Shown: positions 55,433 through 64,000 of the stretch, piece by piece
Layout: every line of letters starts with the position of its first letter
Position numbering within the stretch: the stretch's first letter is position 1
Assembly (NCBI GenBank): GCA_011503125.2
Contig: WWBZ02000051.1
Coordinates: 434,001-498,000 of the forward strand
DNA from: Botryosphaeria dothidea
Lineage: Eukaryota > Ascomycota > Dothideomycetes > Botryosphaeriales > Botryosphaeriaceae
Direction: 5' to 3'
DNA: 64,000 nt
The notes under the pieces: model-generated
Told to the model about the DNA's origin: nothing
Seen by the model: the letters and a program-made list of their open reading frames with translations, nothing else
The model's database searches: none
Position numbers and translations under genes: made by a program

Positions 55433-58003
55433 CTTGGTGGTAGTGAGGAAAGAAGATGGAGAGCGGAGTTGGTATGGGCTGGCAGGCGTGGCCTGCTGGT
55501 AGCCGAATAAAAGTTGAAGTGGCTTGCGGTGGTGATACAAAAGGCAATGTAGTGCAGAGATGCTGCAGCACGGAAGGGATTTGGGTCAAAGCGGGAGGCA
55601 AGGAAAGAAGAGAGAGTGAAGAAACAGAGGCGCGCGGGCGTGGGCGGAAAGGAGAATTAGCAGAGTGATATGGGGGAGTGAAGCGGACCAGCTGAGGTGT
55701 GGAGGCTTGGGACTTGCTTGAACGGGACGGATCTCCATCTAGACAGGGCCCAGCCGAGGCCGCGTGCTTCACGCCCACGAGCCACCGCCCCGTCGATTTG
55801 CAATTGCGAAAATCTCCCCAGTCAGCCCACCAATCCGCGCGCGTGGGGCCCTTGTCATTCGCAGCGCGCCGGACAGAGCGGCGCATTTGGCAGGCCGGCG
55901 GGCCTTGGTGGCGGCATCTGACAATGGCTCCCGCGGCTGCCGGCGCTGCAGGGCGGTTTCGAGTCGGCCAGGGCGGGGCAGCACAAGGTCTGAAGCAGCC
56001 AGTGGTGGCCGGCGTGCCGGGTCTGACGCGAAGGTGCCTGTCGCCACCTGCCGGGAAAGGCAGACGCGCAGCGCAGAGACGGGTGTGCAGCGAAGGTGAG
56101 TGGTGAGTGGTGAGTGGTGAGTGGGTGCGTGGGCAGTTCGGCAGATGGGCTTAGCAGGCTGGCCGCACAGGGGAGCCCTTGCTCCGCCCGCCCTCGCGCC
56201 GATCGCGCCTGCGGCTTGCGTACAAGGCGTCTCCGTCTGCTTCCACTCCTGGCTGCCGGTGCTCCGAATCCATCCACTCTCCGTCGTCACTTGACCCTCC
56301 ATGCAGATGCAGCTGCTATCGGAGCTTTTCGCTGCTGCTCCAGCTCGTGCAGGTCGTGGAGAATATGCAGCCTCTCAACCCCGCCAATCGTCGTCTGGCT
56401 CCCGCCGCACCGGCGCCCCGACGGAGAATCGCATTAACCGCCGCCTGCGCCATCCACACGCCCACCCACGCGTCCCACGCGACCTCCTCGGGACGACGGC
56501 GTGTCGCAGCCAGCCAGCCCTCCGACGCCCTGACTCAATCTGAGGAAAGCTGATGTGAAGCCTGGGTCATCGGCCGCCGTAAGATGGCCACCGTGCTGAT
56601 CTTCGTACGTCTCCATGCGCCGTCAGAAACCGCAATCACCATTGCCTGAATTGGATTGCAAGCGAGCGAGGAAGACCCAGCTGCATGCACCGCGATAAGA
56701 AACCGTTCAGCCGCTATCCCGTCGTCTCTCCTAGCGCCCGCCCCCGTGCTGAAGACTGCTTGACGGCCCCAATGAGCTGGCATGACGCCCGCCATGGCGC
56801 TATCGGCCAAAGAGGAGGAGTGGTGCCGTTTACCATTCGTCTATTTCTTCTGCAAGGTGCACCAAGCGATGATGCGCGTAGAATTTTCTGGTACCGCTTA
56901 TCCCCGCAGCAACAATCCTTCGTCGAACCGAAATTTTAAAATCAGCCTCCACCATTTCACATCACCTCGCTACACATCCGAAGCATGACCGCGCTTCGCC
57001 CAGTGCTCATTATTTGTCAACACGAATGCGAGAAAACAAATCTTGCTCAAGAAAAAGAGATTTGCCTTGCGAAAAGCAAAATGCGAAACGGAAGTAATAC
57101 TCCAATAGTCAATGCGTTTGCTTTTAAGACTCGCTATCAAGCTCATATCTTCCATAACCCCCATGCCCGCACGACATCCCACGTCCCTTTGGTTGCGCTC
57201 TAGCTTATCTCCGTACAAGCCATCGGCCATACCGAATAACGTCACTAGCCCATGGCGCCATGATGCACCGAAGTTTAGATGCCGATTGCCCCTGTCCGCT
57301 AAACCTACAGCACGGCCGCCGAGGAGCTGCAAACATTTGACCTAAGTATGTTTATCCCGCGACCACGGAACAGACATACTTCAGGCCAGTGATGTGGGCA
57401 CGGAAAGAAAGCACGGGCGTCCAGTTCGATCGCGAGCACTACCTGTTTCAATTGATCTCAAATCCGAACATCATGTACCGGTAGGTACCGACAGATTACT
57501 TGATCACCAACAGAGTATAACGCAGAGCGCCTCCATCAATGATTCAGTGCCACGGCCTCGGCATTAACGACTCTCACTACGCATCACGTCGCTTCATCAA
57601 CTCCCCGATTGTTTCATTTTGCAAGCACGTACACGGGTCGGCTCGGCCAAGAAGGGAAAAAAGACAGGCCCCCGAACCAGGCACAAGCTCAACAAGCTCG
57701 GCCACCCCATCCACGTCTTCGGGACTTTCACGTTTCAAACACAGACTCTGAGAGAAACAGAGTCAAAAATGCGGGGAAAACCATGACGACAGACGTTCAT
57801 GCATTACCGTTTCGTCTCTTACCGGATCGCAGGGGTCTTCGGGATCGCATGTTGTTCACATGTGCGTTGCCGCTACTTCTCGTGTGGTTGTTGATGATGA
57901 AGGCGAACATCTTTCTATTTTATTTTCAGCGCACTTCACGGAGTGCACAATGTCAATCCCTTCATACATCTGTCATTCTGCCAGACCGCTCTAGCCCCCG
58001 TGC
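55433..58003. other. Gene-poor stretch, 2.6 kb
   Basis: Several GC-rich open frames overlap each other on both strands (55699-56553) but none has domain-like text. A 7-bp tandem repeat lies at about 56095-56123. 57500-57990 has a hydrophobic frame (LFTCALPLLLVWLLMM) without other support. Confidence 0.4.
56095..56123. repeat. (GTGAGTG)4 tandem repeat
   Basis: Four 7-bp units TGAGTGG in a row, in a non-coding GC-rich stretch. Function unlikely. Confidence 0.8.
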
Positions 58004-60565
58004 CTAAGCCGCCAAGACCGTCCCATTCTCCTTCTTCACGAAATCGCACAACCCCTGCAGCAGCTTCTCTTCGCCCTCCTTGAGCGGCCACCTCACAAAC
58101 ACCGGGATCTTGCCCCACGGCGCATCGACGGCAGCCGTCTCCCCGGGCGCGAACAGCTGACCGGACCACAGATGCTTGTAGCCCACATCCCCGCCAACGG
58201 CAACGCCATCACTGCCGACCTCGATCCTCGGCAAGTAGACCTCGACGCGCTGCGCCGCGACGTCATACACGGGCGCGACCAGCAGCGCCTCGCCGAGCCA
58301 AAACACCTCGTCGACGGTCACCACGGCCCGCTCGTCGCCCGGCGCGTACACGGCCGGGTGCCGCAGCAGCGGCCAGCCCTTCTCCCGGTACTCCACCAAC
58401 AGGCTCTTCCGATAGGCTTTCAGCGCCTTGTACAGGCGCGCGTTGTACGCATGGTACGCGAGCGTGCTGGCGTTGGTGTACGCCTGCGCGTTCACCTGGG
58501 GGATGTTGCCCTCGTGCGTCCGGAAGGCGGCGCCGCCGAACGCGCCCAGCTCGCCCCACCGCCCCAGCAGCGCCGCCGAGCGCGTGATGTTGCCGACGGG
58601 GGCGAGGGTGTTGGTGTAGCCGCCGACGTCGGCGTGGCTCTGCGCGAAGCCGCTGGCGCCGACGTGCAGCGCGCTGCTGACGGCAGCGCGCATGCCGTCT
58701 TCGCGCGACGCGTCGATGTTCTGGTCGCCGACCCAGAAGAGGTTGGTGTGCTGCAGCGAGAAGGTCGTGGCGGACCGGTGGAAGCCGATGGTGTCGTTGG
58801 CCAGGCCGAGTTCCTCTGTGACTTCGCGGAGGAGCTGCGCCCAGGCCGCCGGGTATTCGTTGTGGAAGAGACGCGGGGAGATGGTGCCGCTGGAGATGCT
58901 GACGGTGGAGGTGACGTCGAGGTACTCGCCGAAGTCTTGCATAGCTGTGGTGGAGTGTCAGTGAAGGGAGGGGGCTTGTTGGACGAGGTGGGTTGAACTT
59001 ACCGCCGGAGATGGGGACCGAGTAGTACTGCTCTTTGTACAGGTCCTTGAACCACTGCCGGGTAGTCTCGTTGGAGAGGTCTAGCAAGCCAGCATCGATG
59101 CCAGGGCCGCTCGTCACCGTCCACGGAGACCCGTCTCCCGCAGTGGCATTCAGCACGAACCGCCCTTCCGCCGCGGCCTCCGCGTAGAACGACCGGTTGT
59201 ACCCCGTCGTCTTGCTGCTGACATTGGCCAGGAACGTGTTCACGTAGCTCATCGTCCTAACGCCATACTCACTACGCAGATGCGGCACCCACTCCGCCCA
59301 CGTCGGGTAGAGCGAAGCATCAGACTCCCAGTTCCACCACAGGCGGCTGATAGACACGTTGTACGCGCCGGCCTGCAGCCTCGTCCCGCTCCAGTCCTGC
59401 AGCCACACGCTCACCAGCGGCATATCCGCCGCCAGCGCGTCCTTGACGATCCCCTCGACCTTCTCCTGCCCGCCCTGGATGCCCAGAATCGCGCCGTCGT
59501 GCGCCCAGTCGGGCAGCTCCGGCTGGCGGCCCGTCACCTCGGTCAGCGCGCCCGACGCGTCCAGCAACTTATTCCCGCCGCTCCCGACCGTGCCCACGAA
59601 CCCGCTCACAGACGCCCCTTCGTACAGAATCTCCACGACCCCCGAGCTCCCGGCACTCTTGTCCCCGACGCCCTGCCACTCGTCCGCGCGATCCACAAAC
59701 GCCGCCCCCGTCTCGTTGCTCGCCAGGTCCCACAGCGAGAAGGCCGACCCCTCCAGCACGACCCAGCGGCCCAGCGTGCTGACCACGCTCGCGATGGCCG
59801 TGTACGACGTCAGCGCCGAGCCGCCCGCGAAGGCGCCGCCGATGCTGCTGTCGTCGTTGAGGTAGGAGGTGACGGGCTGCTCGCCGCGCCCGACGCCGCC
59901 CTCGCGCGTCCAGACGGGGATGCGCCAGCCGCGCAGGTTGCCGAGGCCGGTCTGCTCGCCGAGGCCGTAGAAGGACTCGTTCGGGGGGGAGGCGTAGGCG
60001 AGGTGGATGTTGGAGACGGCGGCGCCGGCGGCGTGGGCGGAGAAGCGGAGGCGGTCCGGGCTGGTGGCGTTGGTGCTGAAGGTGAGGGTCCAGGACCAGT
60101 CGGCACAATGGGAGGGGGAGGGGTCGGCGAAGGCGCCGGCGAGGGTGAGGGAGGGCGAGGTGGTGGCGTTGGTGGCGGGCGTGACGGCGGTGATGTGCGG
60201 CAGCGAGCATTGCGAGGTGATGTTGGTCGTGATTTCGAAGTTGCCGGACGAGTCGGAGAAGTTGGTCAGGCCGGTCGAGGCGGCGATGAGGGGCGCGGTC
60301 GTGGGTGCTGCGGGGTCGCGGGTGAGTTATTGTTGTCTGCTTGTTGGTGGTGGTGGTGGTGATGCTGCTCACTCTTCCACACCTCGTCGCCGCTGCTCGT
60401 GTAGATTTCGACCGTCGGCGCGCCTTGGTCGACGAGCACGGAGAAGGCGCCCAGGCTGTACTCTTGAACTGAACCTGCGGCCACGATGGGCGCGTTTGTG
60501 CCGAAGACGGCGGCGGCGGCGAGGGCGGCCGTCGACGCTGACGGGCAGACGAGCGGGTGTTGCAT
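58004..60565 (-). CDS. Secreted GH31 glycoside hydrolase, sulfoquinovosidase-like
   Basis: Start MQHPLVCPSASTAALAAAAV (signal-like, ATG 60565). Exon 1 ends near 60373 and a 60-70-nt intron (with a GGT run) leads to TAPLIAAS...SNIHLAYASPPNESFYGLGE. Intron 2 (about 59003-58948) joins VPISG to AMQDFGEYLDV, the nucleophile motif. Other landmarks: QDWSGTR, SRLWWNWESDASLYPTW, TFLANVSS, DAGLLDLSNETTRQWFKDLY, HNEYPAAWAQLL, FWVGDQNIDASREDG, SHADVGGYTNTL (acid/base Asp) and RTHEGNIPQVN. The whole pattern matches the YihQ sulfoquinovosidase branch of GH31 better than alpha-glucosidases, including an R-x-x-W pair (RLWW) at the place where YihQ binds the sulfonate. Predicted extracellular release of sulfoquinovose from plant sulfolipid. 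Substrate is inference. Confidence 0.85.
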
Positions 60566-61914
60566 TGCGCTCTCAATGGCGGAACCACCCAATGCGTTCG
60601 TTTCGAGAGAGACCGGAAGGCTGGGCCAGAGCACAGAAAAAGTCCAACAGAGCCGCTTTCATATGGCAATGACAGTGGGTCGTTGTCACCGCTTCCAGCG
60701 CAGAGCTGCACGCCTCGTCGAGCACGCCATAACTTAAGACGCGGAGGTGAGGTCTTCTTTCGGAAGCTGGGCGAGAGGATCTTGAATCACGAACGCGCGA
60801 TGGGCGGAGATATGCGCGAAATCTTAGCCCCGCACCTTGTTTTTTTTTTTTTTGTGTTTGCACATTGCTGTTTCTGCTCAGGTACGATCGGAGAGGTCGA
60901 AGGCGGGGTTGCTCGGCATGACGTCATTTGAGCCGCCGTTGACGAGATCGCATCATTCGCTGGAAAGACCTAGTTTGACGATCTGAAAAGAAACGTGCAG
61001 TCGGGATGTCAAAAGATTGGAGAAGCACTGAGATTGATGTCGATTAGTTGCTTCTTCAGCCCATTGCGGCCGAGGCGGTCCTGGAACCGGCACATCCCGT
61101 TGCGTAGCTCGCGAAAACATTCGCATCTATATTGCCACTGTGTGAAGGGACATTCGTATCTCATTCAAACTCATTGACCAGCTCCAGGACGAGTATATTC
61201 CTGTGTAACAGATGGGAGAGAAATCCTTTTGATCGCTTTCGCTGCAGAATACATACCAAAGTTCTATCAGACTCACTATTCCACCCCCCGAGATCGTGGG
61301 AATACACGAGCTGCAGGTACATAATATCTGCTGCAGTATTGGGTTACTCAATATCAAACTTAAGGGATGTGGTGAATCAGCCCAACGGCCGGCTGCGCCA
61401 CCACAGCGCTTCGGCCCCTTGGGAAACCCGCGGGTACAAGCCACAACATTCGCCTGGGACAACACTTCTCTATGTGCACAGGGCCAACAGACTCCACCGG
61501 GAAGCTGGAAACCAGTGTAATGTTGAGTAGCGGTTAACAATAGATGCGTCGAAACTCGGCCGTCTCGAGAAATGCTGAGCGGTTCCATTTTGGTGCCTGC
61601 AAGTGCAGGCACGTAGGATCAAAGCCATCAGTGACGGTCCAAAAATAGCGGCATATCGTCCAATGACGTCCCGACCCGCAACGCTTACGGTCAGCCCAAT
61701 CATCCTTGGTTCAACGCCATCTCCTTAGCCTTGATCTCTATTGGATCTCTGACCTCTGAGCCTCGATCTGGGAGGCTAGGGTTCCCTAGCACGTTGCCTA
61801 TCATTCCTGAGCGCATTTCCACATATTACCCTCTCAGTCCCTCGCTTCTCCCCGTCAACAAAACGCCCGTCTCTGTAAATACCCGTTTTCTTTTTAATCT
61901 TCAGTCGCGAAGTC
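60566..61914. other. Intergenic, divergent promoters
   Basis: About 1.35 kb between divergent genes, with a poly-T run at 60840-60853. The last 80 bases before the lectin-like gene are C/T-rich, as in fungal core promoters. No gene was recognised in the middle. Confidence 0.4.
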
Positions 61915-62910
61915 ATGGCCAACTTCGACAAGGCAAAATGGTACCAAATATCGACCTCGGGCGGCGGCCTCTCCTTCGTCGGCACCCCCGCCGTCCTCCG
62001 CGACAACAAAACCACCGTCCAGCCCTACGGCGCCGTCTTCCTGCGCACCTCCAACAGCACCGACCGCGAGCAGCAGTGGCAGATTTTCTCCATCAACGAC
62101 ACCACCCTCGTCCTGCGCACCCGCGCCTCCGGCCCTTCCAACTACCTCGGCGCGGGCATCGAGCTGGGCGACACCGGTGACCTGAATGGCGGCAACACCA
62201 AGCCCCTCATGGGGAACTACACCCTGCAGGATAACTCCATGTTCTGGAGCATTGGCGACTGGCCGAACGGGCTGTTTTGGTTCGAGAATGCGCAGAACGG
62301 GAGTAGCTGGCATCTGAGCCATACGGGGAACGGGTACTTTGATATGAGCAGCAACATTACCGCGCCGCAGGACGAGCAGAGCTTCAAGTTCAAGGCGGTC
62401 GCTGATATCAAGGATGACAAGTGGTCGACAATAGACGTAAGCCATGGGCGCAACTCCGGTTGAAGCAAACAGAGGATACTGATCGAGGAGCAGATGCCCG
62501 GAGCAACAGCAACAGCCGCGCCGAAAGGCTCGAGCACGATGATCAACCCGACGTCCGAATCTTCGTCTGGAAGTGGCGGTCTATCTACCGGAGCGAAGGC
62601 GGGAATCGGGGCGGCCATTGGTGGGGTTTTCCTGGTCATCGCGTTGGTAGTGGCGCTGCTGTGCATCCGGAGAAGGAGGAAGCAAAAAGCAATCCCAAAA
62701 TCAACAACGGACGCACCATACGCATATACCCCGGTCCATGAGACACGAGAAGTGCAGCAGTTGGATGGGAGGAGTATCGAGCCGAGTGAAATGCCGGCAG
62801 GGAAAGATGCTGCAGCTTCACCATCATGGGCGGCACCCCAGAAGGAAGCGCCGTCGGGACTGGGGCACGGCGACATGCCAGCTGAGCTACCAGGGAATCA
62901 TCAGAGGTGA
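61915..62910 (+). CDS. Single-pass membrane protein with lectin-like (beta-trefoil type) ectodomain
   Basis: Two exons, with an intron at 62436-62492 joining KWSTID to MPGATATAAPKGSS. The first domain (KWYQISTSGGGLSFVGTPAV, QWQIFSINDTTLVLRTRASG, SNYLGAGIELGDTGD, FWSIGDWPNGLFWFEN, LSHTGNGYFDMSS) has the repeated Q-W/F-W strand pattern of Ricin-B-type trefoils. A Ser-rich stalk precedes one helix (GAAIGGVFLVIALVVALLCI) and a basic stop-transfer RRRRKQK, then a 70-residue tail. No classical signal peptide is visible at MANFDKAKW, so topology may rely on the internal helix. Such proteins could sense glycans at the wall; function is unknown. Confidence 0.8.
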
Positions 62911-63277
62911 TGAGGATTGGAGGTTTCTTTTATAGATGTTTTGCATGATACCAAGCAGTGGACTACGGCACGATGGAATAGGGCCTTTGTAATGTAGCAT
63001 TGGTCGGCGTTCGTGTCTTCTTCTTTTCCTTTCGGCCGTCAAACTTCCACACCGAAGATAATTAACCATTTTCACATTCTTCAAAATCCAGAAGCAGGAG
63101 CTACCAGCAGGCTAGCCACGTGAATCACTTCAGCCCCCAAAGGATTCGAGGCGGTGCCACATCTGAGTCAGATGGCACGGCACAGTTGTGTAACTATACT
63201 TCAACCTCCAACACCTCTCACTTAAACCATCACCCCGTCCTCACCTCAATCTTACAACATAAACTCATCCTCAAACG
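62911..63277. other. Intergenic, 367 bp
   Basis: 3' flank of the lectin-like gene and promoter of the small mitochondrial protein. The CACCCCGTCCTCACCTCAAT-type C/T-rich tract before 63278 is typical of fungal core promoters. Confidence 0.4.
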
Positions 63278-63670
63278 ATGGCCTCCACAATATCGCGCTG
63301 GCCTTCTCCGGCGGCGATTTTCCGCCTCCCGCTCTTCCGCCGCCCGACGAACCCACCTCCGCATTTCAGCCCCAGCTTTCCGAGATCGGTTCCCGCTTTC
63401 TCAACTCGGCAGACATTACTGGAGAAAAATCCGCATTCATCTCCGGAATTGAAAAATGGCGAGCAGGCGCACAAAGGTTCTGAACCCCCGACCTTTAGCT
63501 TGAAAGCGCTCGGACTCAGCAAGAACATGAGACTCGGTGTTCTTACGCTGCTTGGTATTTTTGGCACGATCGAGACGTGGTTTTATTGTCAGTGGGCACT
63601 GAGATGGTGGAGGGGTGATGGTGAGAAGGAAGCCCAGAGTTCTGGGGGTAAAGTGGAAGATGCGAAGTAG
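63278..63670 (+). CDS. Small mitochondrial-type membrane protein, 130 aa
   Basis: Single exon. MASTISRWPSPAAIFRLPLF followed by RRPTNPP...RSVPAFSTRQTLL looks like a mitochondrial presequence (Arg/Ser/Ala-rich, no acids). A conserved-looking core SLKALGLSKNMRLGVLTLLG includes one helix (VLTLLGIFGTIETWFYCQWA), and the tail is KEAQSSGGKVEDAK. Fungal proteins of this size and plan exist in the inner membrane, but I cannot name the ortholog. Confidence 0.75.
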   Translation: MASTISRWPSPAAIFRLPLFRRPTNPPPHFSPSFPRSVPAFSTRQTLLEKNPHSSPELKNGEQAHKGSEPPTFSLKALGLSKNMRLGVLTLLGIFGTIETWFYCQWALRWWRGDGEKEAQSSGGKVEDAK

Positions 63671-64000
63671 ACGGTGGGGCTGCGGGGAAATTGTGCTTAT
63701 TGGTTTTGTGACTATACCCATCTTACATCTCTCGTCTCTGTAATATAGCAGAGACTCCACTCGCATAGATCGTTCAAGTTTGACATGTATCAAAAGATCT
63801 CCGCTGAGCCGCAGAACAATTTTTTCTTTTCTTGTAATGCTCAGCAGGCAACAAACAAACTACCCCGCAATGGAGCACGCAATTCCAGGACGCTCTTCTG
63901 CCGGCAGATATCTGTTGCCTTCGCTGACTGAAAACTACAGTTAATAAATTTTTTTTTTTGTTCCTGGAGGCCGCGTACACTCTTACGCCATGAAGGTCAA
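63671..64000. other. Intergenic to window end
   Basis: 330 bp, 3' flank of the small mitochondrial protein gene. A poly-T run at about 63951-63959. A lone ATGAAGGTCAA at the window end could begin another gene outside. Confidence 0.3.

Noticed and set aside
59280..60362. Long open frame of 360 codons on the plus strand
   Set aside because: Antisense shadow of the GC-rich GH31 gene, with Arg/Pro-rich text and no domains.
1..64000. CRISPR arrays, bacterial operons, riboswitches
   Set aside because: Genes have spliceosomal introns and fungal families; no short regular direct-repeat/spacer arrays were seen.

Overview
The window is nuclear DNA of a filamentous ascomycete (Pezizomycotina). The genes have many short introns of about 48-66 nt (GTAAGT/GTATGT-type donors, CTAAC/CTGAC branch sites). 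The gene families are typically fungal: beta-tubulin with tiny 5' exons, a Rhodopsin-like (SAT4-type) membrane protein, a Kre9/Knh1-type wall domain, F-box and 2EXR-like proteins, and relics of fungal NLR-type proteins. The sequence does not identify a species. Exon structures were assembled by hand from splice consensus and reading-frame continuity. No database search was possible.

Layout. 0-6.3 kb: a truncated secreted HExxH metallopeptidase, a 623-aa secreted protein of unknown function, and an MFS sugar transporter. 6.3-16 kb: gene-poor, with small zinc-finger-like proteins and a Kre9-like secreted protein. 16-22 kb: a broken alpha/beta-hydrolase-NB-ARC gene, an intact but unusual folylpolyglutamate synthase, a membrane-protein relic and a DUF7730/2EXR-like protein. 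22-32.3 kb: a probable sesquiterpenoid biosynthetic cluster made of an FAD monooxygenase, a class I terpene cyclase, a PRISE-type reductase, a 7-TM Rhodopsin-like membrane protein and a cytochrome P450. 33-42 kb: a decay zone with two broken alcohol dehydrogenases, an S9 peptidase pseudogene, a nested TIR element, and two pairs of solo-LTR-like elements, each pair in opposite orientation. Target-site duplications are readable for three of the four LTRs and for the TIR element. 42-48 kb: a beta-tubulin paralog, F-box genes, a possible cysteine-rich secreted protein and an 815-codon mucin-like wall protein frame. 50.7-52.8 kb: a broken patatin-NACHT-ankyrin gene. 54-64 kb: a return to intact genes: a thioredoxin-fold protein, a secreted GH31 enzyme with sulfoquinovosidase-like features, a single-pass lectin-like membrane protein and a small mitochondrial protein.

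How it fits together. The terpene cyclase would supply a cyclised prenyl skeleton. The P450, the FAD monooxygenase and the PRISE reductase are the likely tailoring enzymes. Pseudogenes, LTR insertions and NLR relics on both sides suggest a fast-evolving accessory region. Beta-tubulin, GH31 and the mitochondrial protein look like more conserved genes embedded at its edge. The sugar transporter, GH31, S9 and M35-like peptidase genes suggest a plant-associated or saprotrophic lifestyle, which is inference only.
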